NCBI GenBank assembly: GCA_902806595.1
Contig: CADCXC010000005.1
Location: 2,542,001 to 2,606,000, forward strand
DNA length: 64,000 nt
Source of the DNA: Pyrenopolyporus hunteri
Taxonomy: Eukaryota > Ascomycota > Sordariomycetes > Xylariales > Hypoxylaceae
Direction: 5' to 3'
In this document: one piece after another, positions 36,765 through 49,480 of the stretch
Position numbering within the stretch: the first letter of the stretch is position 1
Layout of the letters: every line of letters starts with the position of its first letter
Program-made: the position numbers and the translations under genes
Notes under the pieces: model-generated
Told to the model about the DNA's origin: nothing
Database searches by the model: none
Seen by the model: the letters and a program-made list of their open reading frames with translations, nothing else

Positions 36765-37678
36765 TTGACGTAGTGTATAGTGGGAGGGGTTAGCTGTCGG
36801 AGAATTACGGCGTTGTACGGGAAGTCTTGGTGAAGTAACGCGTGTTACTTCGGTCTTCCGGCCTACAATCAAAATTCTCAACTGTACTTATTACAACTCA
36901 GACATTCCTACGGCCCCGGGATTGTATTGTGTACGAATTGAATGTAAATAGCACAAAACGAATATCACGTAAATGTACTCTAGGTAGTTTTAACAGACTG
37001 CCATCATGTCGTTCCGTGGCTTTTGCAATCATAGTATTGGGCAGGATGTCAAGTTCTGGACGTATGAGATACGGGTTCCCTTGTCCTCATCTATTGTAGA
37101 CAGCAAGACGTTTAGCCTGGTTATTTAGGATGACCCGTGCAATACGGAATGTCCGCCCCCCACCTTCTCGTCGACCTCGTGACACAGGATAGCAAGAGCT
37201 TTATCGGACGATAGGCGAATTTGAGCCATCATTACCTCGATCCCCGGATATATCGTAACTGCCTACGATCAACTCCTGCGGGCTTCACATTGGGTTGTAC
37301 ATCGTGCTATTTGTTACTCCTTATCAATTTACCGGAAAATGTGTTTCTAGATCATTGAAACCTGTGATCCTTCACAATGGATATAAGATCGTTAATGTAA
37401 CATGATAGCGTTTGAGGACTCGTCTCGGCTTCGCCCCGAACCACTTTCCCTTTCGTAGTTCCGCCGACTCGAACCGCCTCCGATGCTCCGCAGCGGCCCC
37501 TCGACTCCGCTTCGTAATTGCCCAAAGAATGGATGAATGACATAAAGCATTAAGTTCGCCCGTTATAATATAGTCTGGGACAGTCCCGTGATGAATTGGG
37601 TAATGATAAAAGGAAACTGAGACTTAAATTGAAGAAACCCAAAGTATTCTCAGGCGAGGATACCAACTGACGCGTTGC
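36765..37678. other. intergenic, convergent 3' region
   Basis: This spacer lies between the CFEM-7TM gene (+) and the unknown membrane protein (-). I see no gene or repeat here. The short minus ORF at 37352-37543 is unsupported. Confidence 0.5.
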
Positions 37679-39528
37679 TCAGGCGCCGTTACTGCTCTTT
37701 ACTTCCTGCTCTGAGCCTGGTTCTATGACCGCCGTTGTATTGTGTGGAGGTTCGGGCTTCGGGCTCGTTCCGGACGATGTATGCTCTGCCGTAGCGACAG
37801 GTTTTGAATCGATTCCAGATCTGTTTCGTTAGCGTCGAATCATTAAGTGCCTTTGAATGGACATTGGATGTCTGCATGGGGAAGAACTCACTGATGCCCT
37901 CCGGATTCTGATTGTTGAATTGTCGTCTCGGCTGTCTTAATTGAATCCCCTTTCAACTTCTTATGCAGGTCACTTGACTCTAGAATTTTGACTTCTTTAA
38001 CTGGGGTCCAATACAACAGTATAAGAGCAAATACCCAGGCGCCGACAAACACACTCGGGACCACGATCACTACGACCGTAGATAAAGAGGCGACGTCGGG
38101 GCTGTAGACAACAAAGTCGGCGATTCCATCAAGGGGTTGATTTGAACTGTCGCGTGCTGTGTTGTGTAATAGGTCATCTGCCCCAGCAGGATACAACGTT
38201 AGATCCGTTAAGGAGTTGACACTAGCCGCGTATGCTGCTTGTACTAAACGCTCGAGATCTTTTTGAGCACTGCTAGCACTAGCATCGAAGAGCTGTTCGT
38301 TAGCTGTCGTTGATGATAGGAGAGCTGACGCCTGTAGGTGCTGGGCAACTACAACGATCATTGGTGCCTCGAAGATACCGTATAAAATTTGTTGGAGACC
38401 TGTCGACAAACCTAGGGTTGGAATTCCGTTTTCAAATAAATCACGGGAAGAGAAATTTCGGCCTTCGAAAGACCAAACGTCGTCCTGCCAACACGATAAT
38501 GCTGGTCGACCCGGCTGTACAGAGTACAGGGCACCTGTCACACTCTCGCTATCATGCCCCGTAAGATACCACGGGTCACTTCCAATACTGAAGCTGGTTC
38601 TATTGACAGACGATATAAGCGCCGCCCAAGTCGTGTTGCTGTTATCTAGCGTGCCTTTGACGATGCTATCCAGGAAAAAAGTGGCTGCAGGCTGTCTTCC
38701 GTCGAATAAAGACACAGTTACGTCTTGCCCAAGGATATTATACCAGTCTATGGCTGTCGCGACGCCATCGTAATATCGAACATCGGTGTGTGAGAACCAG
38801 CTGTACTCGGTAATGCACGAACCGACGACGTTGAGGTTCAAATCTTGATCACTCTGTAACCCAAAATCGGTTCCGGTAACGCGATAGGAGTAATCGATTC
38901 GTCTGATATCCCCATAGGTGGTCTGTCCTAGAAGATCCCCGGGGCTAACATTCACCTTGTGGCGAAGCTCCGCGTCTACTGCTGTATTGCCCAGCGCTCG
39001 AAAAGTTCGCGGTACCTCCAGCGAGAAGAGGGTAGCCAAGCTAGCATTGTCGGGCACATCTCGAATAGGGGCGTACACGGCCGTCGGATTCGCGGGTGCT
39101 GCATTGCCGAGAATGATAAGGGGAGGGATTAGGAATCCTGCTGCTATCTGTCCAACCCAAATTGCAAACATTAGGAACATAAATAATAGAAGCCACGGGC
39201 CTTTCCATTTTCCATCGGATGATTTGACGGTTTCTATTATCAGATCTAAGAAATCGGATCTCTTATTCCAGATAATAGGGGCCAGATGACTAAGTTTTAA
39301 GAGTCTCATCTGGTTCATGCGCATATAGAAGTAAAGGATAAGACTGAAGACTATTGTCCAGATATGTATGAGTGCGAACCCTATTATAACGGAATAGGCA
39401 GCGTTGAGCTGGTCGCCGACCACTTTTGGCACTGAGATGGCATCTCTGGGGCCGTCGTCGCCAGGAAAAGTAAACCGTTTCCAAAGCAGGTAGGTTGACC
39501 TGACTTGCGTGGCCGTAGATAAGACCAT
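37679..39528 (-). CDS. multi-pass membrane protein of unknown function
   Basis: I recognise no named family. Exon 1 (37892-39528) is a long open frame. A second exon (37679-37820) follows a 71-base intron with a GCTAAC branch point, giving 592 aa; without it the protein would stop at 546 aa. Predicted helices are around residues 45-70 (YSVIIGFALIHIWTIVFSLI), 112-142 (PWLLLFMFLMFAIWVGQIAA) and near 480-505 (VVVIVVPSVFVGAWVFALIL). Between the second and third lies a roughly 330-residue, probably extracellular, domain with several N-glycosylation sequons and few cysteines. The C-terminal tail is hydrophilic and Ser/Thr/Pro-rich. The architecture resembles uncharacterised fungal membrane proteins; no transport or catalytic motif is visible. 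Confidence 0.72.
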
Positions 39529-40432
39529 TTTAGAAGAGTTCGTGTTGGTGCTTCTGATTCGGACCCAGTCAACGATGGATGAAGTCGGATGACCACCTTG
39601 GTAGGTATGATATCTTCATACGCCCAGTGACCCGAGGTAGTAGGTAAGATGTGAAAGGCGCGGATTCTGGCTAAGCTACGGTCGTTGTATTATTTTCAGT
39701 GCCCCTCTTCGGGCCTTCGCTGGGATCGGATTTATGATCGAGATCATATTATTCTTCTATCCCAGCCTTTTGTGGTGTCATCAGAGCGACGATTTAGTCA
39801 GCTCCGAGCAATAGATTTGGCTCTCACTTCAGGTCGCCGAAAATACGCCCGATTTCAAAGTGCCGAAGTATAATTAAACGGCGACGTGATAGCAAGGCCC
39901 TGTCCGAGCGCCGAATAAGAAATCTTCTAGCCAGAGCCTGATGATCGACCGGGCTTCAGCTGCAATGGATTCAACGCCAATACTTATGCGAAGTGGTGAG
40001 GATCCTCCAAAACTCAGCTTTGGGTAGCGAATGAAGAAACTTCATGCACATATACGATTGACGTGTTGGTATGCACCCCTGCCTTGCCACATAACGTGTG
40101 CATAATCACAATATTGATGCGGCTGGAAAAGGCATATTATACATTCATTGGATGGGAGGTCATCTTCGCATATTAACAAATCGCCGTATACGTATAATGT
40201 TGTATGTTAAGCGAGCTGCTGCTGAGCCGCCTGGAGCACCACGACCGTAAACGTAACGACGGTACTCGATCGTCTTGCTCGAACTTAAATAAAAGACTCT
40301 AGGCAGCTCATCGTAACGATCCGCTCTTCATCTGGTTGCTTCAGAAAAAGCTTGTCGGCTTTTACAAGTAATTCTAAGTAGGACGTTGAAACACTCCAAC
40401 CCTTCCCAATTTCAGCGGCGATCTATTACACC
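39529..40432. other. divergent intergenic region
   Basis: This is the shared promoter region of the unknown membrane protein (-) and the fasciclin protein (+). A TATA-like TTAAATAAAAG lies near 40284-40294, about 140 bases before the fasciclin ATG. Nothing else is distinct. Confidence 0.45.
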
Positions 40433-41618
40433 ATGTTCAGACAACACTGGGTTACCGCGCTACTACTTCTGGGTGCTGCCGTCTCAGCAGCATCTCAATC
40501 TCTACCCGGCCTTATAGATGCGCTTATAGCATGTGGTGCTTCTCAGTTTGCAAACTTCATTCAGTCCGAACCCGATATCCTAAATCTGTACCTATCCCAA
40601 GACGTCAAGACGGTCTTTGCCCCTTTGGACTCGGCTCTGGGTAACACGACACTGAGTGGGCGAGCCGGGCCTACGTTAGACCGACGGAATGCAGGACTCC
40701 AGTCAACCAAAAGGACGACGAGTCTGGGGATTGCTAGTCGTTCTCTACCTGGTGCAGACCTCGAAACTAACTACCAAGCTCCGCTGCTAGACAACCGCCC
40801 ACAACGAGTCGTGGTTGACACAAGACCGCCTAACTCCACTTCACCGGCCAAGAGATGGATGTCGCACTCCGTTTCGAAACGTGAAGCTAATGAATCATCC
40901 CAACCATTGCTGAGAATCTCTGCTGGTCTGGGAGAGGTCACCAACGTTATCAAAGGAGACATCCCGTATGATGGTGGCCTGATCCATGTCACGGACAGGT
41001 GAGCCAATATACACGTCTTAATAAACACCAGGACAGCTAACAGACAATTTTAACATAACAGATATTTCACCCTACCACAATCACTCTCGTCTACGTCCCA
41101 GGTTACTGGCCAGACATCCTTTGCTAGCTTATTGTCTCAAAGCAATTCGACGAGCAGGCTGGACACAACTCACTCAGTGACGGTATTCTTACCTTTGAAC
41201 TCCGCGTTCTCTGCTGCGAATTCCACGGTTCCTCCCTCACAATTAATTTCTGACCACGTCATCGCCGGCACCGTCAGCTACCTGCCTGACCTGAAAGATG
41301 GGACCATCTTGACCACGCAGCGCGGGGAAACACTTTCCATTAGCGTCCGCGCGGGGAGGTACTATGTCAACGGTGGATTAATCACGCAAGCCAACCTAAT
41401 CCTGGAGAATGGTGTCGCGCATGTAGTCAACAAGGTGGGTTATAGAGACCCAGAGAACGACCCCTTTACCCCTTTCCTCAAGCTAACATGTTTTTAAACT
41501 ATAGGTCCTAAAGCCTACCCCAGCAACGGTAGTTCCGGGGTCTGCCTCGTCCAATATGATAAGTTTCACCAACCTGTTTGGTGCGATATTTTGCATTGGA
41601 ATGATGGCTTTGGCTTAA
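40433..41618 (+). CDS. fasciclin-domain, probably GPI-anchored surface protein
   Basis: This secreted, surface-attached protein has fasciclin (FAS1) adhesion-type folds. Three exons (40433-40998, 41062-41434, 41505-41618) give 350 aa. Residues 1-21 form a signal peptide (VTALLLLGAAVSAASQ). A first FAS1-like stretch starts with LPGLIDALIACGASQFANFI and VKTVFAPLDSAL. A linker with KR pairs follows, then DGGLIHVTDRYFTLPQSL. A second FAS1 domain has VTVFLPLNSAF, LISDHVIAGT, ISVRAGRYYVNGGLI and NGVAHVVNKVL. The C-terminus ends in a small-residue stretch plus a hydrophobic tail (NLFGAIFCIGMMALA), which fits a GPI signal. The gene points away from the membrane-protein gene on its left. Its role in the cell wall or adhesion is inferred from the family only. 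Confidence 0.87.
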
Positions 41619-43440
41619 TTGCCTCGGGACCATAATCTGCGGCGGATATGATGGGGTCAAACTAGGGGCGGAACGTAATATTTAATCATCTTCTCTTCAT
41701 TCATTACATTAGCTACTTTATTGGAAGGTTTATGTTCTTAGCGACGGTCGCACGTCCAATAGACATCTAGTGGAAGCATAGGTAGTAGCCACGATATCTT
41801 ATGGAAATTCGTTGTTCCATTAAAAACGGAAAGAGAAATCCCAAACAGTTTCCCCTTAGAACTCCTAGATTGCTGTCCAATGAGATGGTATATAGACGTG
41901 TCTGATGTTTTGATTCCTACCTAGGTAAGTACCTAGGCAACCACCGGTACCTAAGTCCACGCCTCCCAATTGGAGCCTCTGTAACAGTAATCCTCTCTTA
42001 GCTCTTGGGTACGGGCTAAGAGCATCGTGTGCTGATCTCCTTCATCATTCGGCTGTGGTAATATTGCGGCTCTTAGTACCCGTTTTTGATACCCAACACA
42101 CATCGCTATGTACCTAACATACGACACTTTGGACAGATTTGGTTACATCATCCAGCCTGCTTTGTCTCTCGGCCCGGGGTAGGACGTGTGATTGGGCGTT
42201 GCGATACAATCCCACGAGCTGAAATAACCCGAGCCATAGGTTCTTTAGTATAGTGTATGGTATAATCAATAATTCATGCGAAGTTTCGAGCTGAACGTCC
42301 CGATTGAGCATCCGTCCCCGCGTCCTCAAGCTGTGCCGCGTCGAAATGTGCGTCTGTGTGGACCCTACGTACGTGCTGAGCAAACTAACCAATGACGGCA
42401 ATGCACATCAGATGCGTGCTGTTTCGTATGGTCATGGCAAATAAAAGCTAATATCACTCAATAATGACACGATTCCCGAACCGTGGGACGAAACACTATG
42501 GCCCCTGCGGTAGCGTCTTGTGGGTACCTGAATTGTTTCGTTGGCATGCTCTACTAGCCTGCAGCGCGGCTAAGGGTGGATGAGGGCGGGATGACGGTTC
42601 TAATAACTATGTTGGCGCCTCTCTCGCCTACTAGTCCATGGCCTCATACCTAGCTAGGGTACCTGAGGCTGAACGTATATATTACTTGAGGGCTCGGATA
42701 TCCGTGTTGTGTTGTCCTTACTGCTCTAGCAAATCATCTTACCGGAATGTAGATCGTGCAGCGTTGGATCCCGTATTACGAGGTGCTGCGAAGTCGTATA
42801 GGGCAAGAGAGCAAGACAAGGCTTCCTAGGAAGAGAAAGTAGGCTGTGAAAGTAACCTAGAAATGCCTATGGTGGCCGAGAAAGGTGTAAAGTAATAATG
42901 TTAAACCTTAGCCCTAATACCCTCTTAGTTGATGATCCCCGAGCCCCTTTTCGGCACATCGTGGGCGCCAGTCACGACGTCGATATCACCGCTACAACGG
43001 ATACTTCTATATTTTTCTTCTGTATCGGGGAGATGTCATTTGCGCGCAAAACCCTCTTGTTGAGTAGTGCGATGGAGACGTAGGTATGTAGCTATAGTAT
43101 TGGCATGGCCATGTTGCATGAAGCGACAGCTCACCTACCTACCTACCTAGGTTTTAATTAGGTTTCCGAAAACCCAGTCTGCGAGACCACTAAGCCCCCC
43201 TCTCTCTTAATAGATTCGTTAGAACTTTTACGTATCTTTAACTATTGGCCGATTGTAAGCCGCGGTTTAATTGATGTGGTAGCCTTGGGCCGGTTATGTC
43301 TACCCGTATGTATCTGTAGGTACGCAAAGATGACTCTAGCATAAGGCGCCACGGTGCTTCAGCGCTCCTATCGAGAGGATTAGGTATAATACGTATTTGC
43401 ATCCAGAGTTGACATACTACTTATGCCCTAACAAACGTCG
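41619..43440. other. intergenic region
   Basis: No gene is supported. Palindromic words such as CCTACCTAGGTAAGTACCTA (about 41926-41950) and CACCTACCTACCTACCTAGG (43132-43151) are present. Short ORFs at 42114-42401 and 42638-42829 look like chance. Confidence 0.5.
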
Positions 43441-45862
43441 TTAGTTCTTCCCTCCAGCATCGAATCGCCAGTTCGGATTCGCGATATAGGGCTCCATGAT
43501 GTTTGTTAGACTTCGAGAATCGTATCCTCCCAACTCCGACTCGAACCCATTCATAATACTATCCCAATCTTGATGAGCCATGGGATACCCGTAATCTGCA
43601 GGGGCCGGATGCGGAACACTGTGTAGATAAGGCTCCTCACTCATGCTGCTGAAAGGGGAAATATCACTAGCAGGTACTTCGTATTGTTTATGTCGCAAGG
43701 AGTCCTCACTTGAACTTAATATTACAAGGCTAGCGATACGACCGAATCGTTCGCAGGCGTCATATACTTTCTGGATTGTCTGAGAATTCCCTGCTACGGG
43801 TTCGAGAACCGATAGGACGGAAAAAAGGAGAGTTAGATCGGCGCTTGAAGACGTAGCAATGGCGTTGCCAGCGAGAACGATAAAAGGTACGAACGGCACC
43901 AGTGACAGGATTCTATTTCAAAGTGTTAGTCATACGATAGCGATGCTTACGTACCTCGATAGAAACTTACACATTCAAGAACATGCCCCATCGGAAAGGA
44001 TTATTCCGTACCATATCCTCACCCACCTTCGCGACCCTCGTCAAAGCTGTGCGCGCCGCATCAACACACTCATCCGAGCATTGCAGAGGGTGTGGCTGCG
44101 TAGAGCGAGGGGGTAGTATTCGATACACAATAGTGAGTAGAGAATACATTTTCACATCGAGTAATATACCGGCGGGGGAAAACATCTCGTCCCAGGTCGG
44201 ATCTTCGTTGTTTATCTAACGAAATTAGCGGCATATCGGAAGGTGGCGTGGGGTTTCATACGGATCTAACGGACTCCTTTATGCTCACGAGCCTCTCAGC
44301 GAGTTCTCTTGCATATTTAAAGCGGTCCTGTTGTGAATCTTGTAGGGCTGATGCGGAAAATAGTTTTCGTTGGATTTCCCCTGCAACAATGGAGTAGTCG
44401 AGAAGAGCGGTATATATGCTATCCGTATTAGCAGCATCCCATAATGCAGCCCCATAGCTACTCACCGTCCTAACACGGTATATTGGTCTTCTGGGGTAGC
44501 CGGATGGCTAGTCGTCACATCATAGTGGTGGATAACTGGTGGCCTCCCGCTCGTCATAGCAAGTCCCTTATCCCATAAATAAATGTGCCAGAAGATAGAG
44601 CGTTTGTGGAAAGTGTCGCGGTTATCAGAATTACCGGCTAGACGATGGAAACCCAAGTCTAGAGCCGCCCTCGCAGCAGCGCTTATAAGTCTCCATGCAA
44701 TTGTGCTATGTCCTTCTTTGACATAGAATGTCCCCTGGACGCCTAGTCAGTATCATCTTCAACATTCCGGTAGCCAATACTTACAAGGAGTACTAGAGCG
44801 CGGCATGATTCGGTTGATGGTTCAGAGCATAAACGGAGGCTCTGCATAGCTGCTTCGGCGTTCGCTCTCATTCGTAAACTATGTGAATGCATTTCTTCGA
44901 CCGTCGTACCCATCCGGCCACAATCGGCTTCGTTAGCACCTAGAAATAGGTAGTAGAGACCGACGTTCGCGCTTATCCACTTCCAGATTGAGATAGGGTC
45001 CGTTGCAAAGTAGACACCTCGGCAAAGGTCAATAAATTCATCCTCCTTAAAAGTCGGCACGTCGATGAAGAATCGTTGCTTGTAAGATTTAGCCAAGCGG
45101 AGTAATTTAAGGACGAGATCTATTGGGGGGAGTGGCATGTTACGAGTCTCTAAATCATCTGACTTGGAAGGGGACCTCGCTGTAGGATAATAAGAGGTGT
45201 TAGTGCCGACCGCGTCCGCATCGGTAAGCAACTCTACGACCTTTTCGGGTGAGAGCCTCTCCGGGGTATCCGAAATTACTTCGCTCGTGAGTTCGGAAAC
45301 CGCAAGAGTTGCCTCCAGTGCGCTCTTAGCCCTACGAGCGTGCGACTGAAATGAAGAGTCGCCATTATAACCTTCACGTACACCAGCCAGAATAGGGACC
45401 TGCTCATCGATCATTGGTGGCGGTGTATGATATGCACTCTCCGACGATGAGGATATTGAGGGTTCTACGCGAACCTTATTCGTCATGAGCGTCTGAAGCA
45501 TCGCCTTCACGTCACCAAGCTGGCGACTGACATCCTGCACAGCTTCATCGTATTTTGATGACAATAGAACACGCTGCCGTTTCTCGACTGCACGGCGGGT
45601 AGTCCGGCAAGCGACATTGAGGGTTACGCAACTTGCACATGGCGAGCGTCTATCACATTTAGTCTATTAAAAGAGTCAATGGGTTACGATCAAGGCATTG
45701 TGTAGAATTTGCATCGAACATACCTTTCGGGCTTTGCAGTTATCGCACTGCAAAAGAATTGGGTAGCGTTAGCATTGGCCGAGATAGGGGTGCTGTGATA
45801 TCAAATTGGAAACTCACCGCAGGCCGCCGCTCTAGTGGGATATCGTGTTCCGTTTCGTCCAT
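43441..45862 (-). CDS. Zn2Cys6 transcription factor with fungal-specific TF domain
   Basis: This is a nuclear DNA-binding regulator. Seven exons join in frame to 696 aa: 45818-45862, 45724-45747 (24 bases), 44785-45663, 44466-44734, 44262-44418, 43971-44215, 43441-43912. The binuclear cluster is perfect, C-x2-C-x6-C-x5-C-x2-C-x6-C at residues 16-42 (CDNCKARKTKC then CASC), and is itself split by introns 1 and 2. A basic linker and a coiled region (YDEAVQDVSRQLGDVKAML) follow. The middle-homology domain includes WKWISANVGLYYLFLG, AWRLISAAARAALDLGFHRL, RSIFWHIYLWDKGLAM and RPPVIHHYDV. The C-terminal part has SPAGILLDVKMYSLLTIVYR and FVPFIVLAGNAIATSS. It leads a run of four minus-strand genes that includes an oxidase and a P450 and might control them, but no target site is known. 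It is 13 kb from the polyketide locus. Confidence 0.9.
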
Positions 45863-46299
45863 TTCCCTGCAACTGCACTGTGTCCCAGATGCATAGAACG
45901 ATGGATGTTAGAACAACTCCCGAAGCCCCGGCCTCCCGCAGATACTTAGACTTTATCGGATCCCGAGGCCGCCGATGAATTCGCGTCGGTCCGGCTCGGT
46001 ATAATGCGCGATGACGACGACTAAGACATCTAAGCCACAACGGGAGCCACAATTTTATCTGTGGGATAGGGGTTGCTAAGCCACTAGCCCTAAAGGGGGT
46101 TCCTATTTGGAGTCAAAGCTCAAAATAGGGGGTGTCACGTGAGCTCAGACAACATGGAAAATACATTTGATCGGTTTGATTAAAGTAAAATATGACAAAC
46201 CGAAGCTTACACACACCTATAATACAAGGTAACATACAATATAACGGAACATCTATACCGAATCTTATCTAAATTTCCTACGACCTTGATTCCCTTACA
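45863..46299. other. short intergenic region
   Basis: This is the promoter side of the Zn2Cys6 gene and the 3' flank of the BBE-like gene. I see nothing distinct. The minus ORF at 45801-46052 overlaps exon 1 out of frame and was left out. Confidence 0.5.
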
Positions 46300-48008
46300 T
46301 CATGCGACTCTCGAGATCTTGAAACCCCCGGGGATACGCCTTTGGAAGACTTCGGTCGGATCGTAGGCGGCGGCGACTTCTCGTATGTGCTGAATGTTCG
46401 AGGAGCCATAGCTTCCGATGGGATCTTGGCTTGCGTCTGCGTAGTTGAGGTAAATGAAGTCAATATCGCCATTCATTGACCTGGAAAGCTCTTTGACCTG
46501 GGCCGTCAGCGCGTTCATCTCTGCTTGAGCTATTGCGAGTTCCTTCTCGCCCGAATCAACAGAAACGCCAGCGGTAAATAAGATGGCGTTTTCTTTGAAG
46601 TTTTCTAGTCCGAGCATGTTACCACCTCGTTGTTGAGCGATCGACCCCATGTAAGAAGGTATTGGCTGGAAGAATATCATCGAATTGAACGTGCCCAACT
46701 TGATAGAACTTCCAAGCCTTTTCACGAGATCCTCGTGAAGTTCGACGCAGCGGCGAAGAATCTCCGGGTTATTGCGAAAAGTCAGAGTGGATCCAGCATT
46801 CCTAAACCCAATTAGCCAACGAGCCGACGAGCCAACGGTCTACCCAAAAGGGTTCCTAGAGTAGCGATAGGACCTACCGATAACCCCCGGCTAGTTGCGA
46901 GCCATCCGCGGCCTCTGCCATATTTTTGAAGGCAGTGGAGTTGGAAAGGACGGGAAGCTTCCTGACTTCGTCGAACGCCGTCGTAGCATTCGCATTTCCC
47001 AACGTGTTGACGTTGATTGTGCCGATAATCGTCTCGGGGCTTGTTGATGAATTGTGTGCGTAAAAGACCACGAGAGCGTTATCGGCAAATGACTGGTCTT
47101 GGTTAGCATAGCCGACCACCGCATCCACCACCGCATCAGAGTAGTTAAGACTCAAAAAGCGGCTATCGTAGTACAGGTTTCGCGACGGGATGGCTTCCAT
47201 GTCGAATCTTGTTACCACGCCAAAATTGCTGCCACCTCCCTTGAGGGCCCGCCAGAGGTCTTCGTTAGCCGTGCTATTGGCGTTGATAATAGAGCCATTA
47301 GCAAGTACTACCTCAAAATTCGTAACAGAGTCGCAGCCAAACCCCATTCGACCCGAAAAGAACGAATTCCCGCCTCCAAGGAGGAATCCTCCCACACCGA
47401 CGTCGCCATCACGGCCACCGGTCACGACTACACCATATTTCTGTAGGTCGGCATACACATTCCTCCACCGGCCTCCAGGCTCAATTTTGGCAAGGTTTGT
47501 CTGCGGGTCGTAGGTCGTCGAGTTCATCATACTCAAGTCAATAGTCACACCATTGATAATGTTGTTACTCCCGGGGTACCCGTGTCCGCCACTGCGTATT
47601 GCAATATGCCAATCTCCCGCACCATCGTTGGCCTCGACTAATGTTTTCACGGCCACGGAGACTTCATTGGTGTTTTGGGGCAAAACAAGACAATAAGGCC
47701 TTAGGCGAGCGTTCCCCGACCACCAAGTCTGCACTTGGGGTTCGTAACCTGGATCCGTCGGAAACAGGAGTCGATTAGCGAGCCCTGCTTCTTTTAGAGC
47801 ATCGCACTGAATTTCGTCAGAAATCACGTTGCGCGCCGGCGAGGATCCGCTGATGCTTGTAGCCAGTACTTACAGGTAAAACTCCACTGCTGTTTGCCCT
47901 TGTTTCGAAGCCGTCCCTTAGGGTAATTGAACGATCCAAGGCTAATTCAGCCGATACGGTCGCTAGTCCGACCAGCAAGGTAGCCACGCTAGAATAAGTT
48001 TTAAACAT
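46300..48008 (-). CDS. secreted BBE-like FAD-linked oxidoreductase
   Basis: This is a flavin oxidase of the berberine-bridge/VAO family, which oxidises small molecules with O2, often in secondary metabolism. Three exons (47874-48008, 46878-47806, 46300-46801) give 521 aa. The N-terminus is a signal peptide (MFKTYSSVATLLVGLATVSA). CDALKEAGLANRLLFPTDPG opens the FAD-binding region. IRSGGHGYPGSNN contains the histidine that carries the covalent flavin in this family. GGRDGDVGVGGFLLGGG and GFGCDSVTNFEVVLANG follow, and NEDLWRALKGGGSNFGVVT is a family mark. The C-terminal BBE element is FIYLNYADASQDP with YDPTEVFQ. Several N-glycosylation sites (NSS, NSTA) fit secretion. It lies between the Zn2Cys6 gene and the small secreted protein, all on one strand. 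The substrate cannot be told from the sequence. Confidence 0.9.
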
Positions 48009-48996
48009 TATGAGAGGTCCCTGGGATAGGCCCTTCTTACATAAGGGTGAGTAAATATAGAGAGCTGTTTCAGTACTGTAGAGTTAGGTACATATGAATA
48101 ACAATGAGCCAAGCGAACAGCTTATTTATATATATCTGGTCCTTAACCCTTTTCTTCCTATTCTTAAGCTATTCCTTAAACATTCGTGTAAATCTCGCAC
48201 TTCGCCGTTTGTTTCTTTCATTTTCCCAGGAAATGGCGTAGTGGATCCGGTGGTTCTCGGAGGCCTAGGGATCCGAGGGCGGAAGAGCAATTTATTCCGG
48301 TGTCGTTGATGCCTAAAGTTAATAAAACTTTCACACCCCAGTTCCATACGGCGCGTTGAGGGTGCCTTGGAATGAGTCGAATGCGAATGTGGCTTAGGCG
48401 AATGTAAGTACCCCCCTTAACGCGAACACTCAAGGGTGTACACCGAACCAGATTTTCCCACAGTCGATACCTACCTACTACACTAGGACTCAATCTCCAC
48501 CCCCTCATCCCCGACAGCTTTATCGCATATAGTTCTATTAGAGGTGAAACCCAATGAAACGAAGTAGTCAAAGATTACTCTACTGACTAATTGTCATCTC
48601 TCCCTACATGAATCTTCTATCAGCATCCGTCGTTGACAGCTAAATTCATTAGTTAATACCAGATAGTCTTTCCATTTGCAGGATGTTTTAGTTTACGGAG
48701 AATTATAGATTGATCGTTGACATGTTAGCCAGAAATGCCAATTAGTTGGCCGACTTGAAATCATACTATGATGGGTTGGAATAAAGACCGCAATATCATC
48801 ATATTCATTAGATCAGCACTGATCCCTTCATTCCAATGTTGAATTGGATTCCCGTACTACTCATATGAGAATGAGAGTTGTGTTGTATGGTAAGCCCCAT
48901 TTGACGGTTAGGGCCATTTCAATCCCAAATCCTCAGCAACCGAGTTATAGGTCACCCACACACCAGCTAAAAGCCACCGCATTATCATATCCAAGA
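48009..48996. other. intergenic region
   Basis: This is the promoter of the BBE-like gene and the 3' flank of the small secreted protein gene. Overlapping short ORFs at 48094-48571 look like chance. I see nothing else. Confidence 0.5.
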
Positions 48997-49338
48997 TTAA
49001 CATAGGTTCGGGTCACCACATCCCGGGCAAAAGGTTGTTCTGGAACCATCGTCGTGGTCGACAACGGTACATGGAGAACCGTCACCGCCATCGGAAGCAC
49101 ACGAACCTCTATTGCATGCGTAGTTTTCGAAGCCAACTCTGCAGGATGTTCCGTTGCAGGCCTATGATTGCGTATTCGTGAGCCATTTTTCGAAAACAGT
49201 CTCCTCAATTAAGGTTATCTTGTTACTTACACCGTCGCTAGTGGCCTTGTCACGCTTTGTAGTCCCCTTAGCGGGTGTAGCAGCTACCGACGAGGTGATA
49301 GCGAGGGCGATGAGAATAGAGCCAATGTTAAACTGCAT
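48997..49338 (-). CDS. small secreted cysteine-rich protein (effector- or antimicrobial-like)
   Basis: This is a 90-aa secreted peptide from two exons (49231-49338 and 48997-49161; donor GTAAGT, acceptor ATAG, phase 0). Residues 1-20 form a signal peptide (MQFNIGSILIALAITSSVAA). A short propeptide-like stretch with a KR pair (GTTKRDK) could be a Kex2 cut. The mature part has eight cysteines in about 53 residues (ACNGTSCRVG, YACNRGSCASDGG, SPCTVVD, TTFCPGCGD, LC at the end), enough for four disulphides. The spacing matches no family I can name with confidence. The gene is on the same strand as the BBE-like and P450 genes. A TATA-like box lies about 135 bases upstream. The model rests on splice signals and an intact cysteine-rich frame in exon 2. 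Confidence 0.72.
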
Positions 49339-49471
49339 ATTGATGAGATTTTGTGTATCTTGGCGAGCGATACGTATATACGTCAGCAAAATCTTCTCGG
49401 CTTCGTTGTTAGATTGGTGACTTGATTTGAAATCGCGTCTCTTGGCCTGTTGAAAGTCGTGGTATGTCCGT

Positions 49472-49480
49472 GAATTTATA
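49472..49480 (-). promoter_or_regulatory. TATA-like box of the small secreted protein gene
   Basis: The minus strand reads TATAAATTC about 135-140 bases before the ATG at 49338. The distance is reasonable for a fungal core promoter plus a short 5' leader. Confidence 0.4.

Noticed and set aside
44256..44465. frameshift in the Zn2Cys6 gene between two frames near 44465
   Set aside because: A 47-base intron (44465-44419) with a CTAAT branch point joins the frames and restores the family sequence, so no frameshift is needed.
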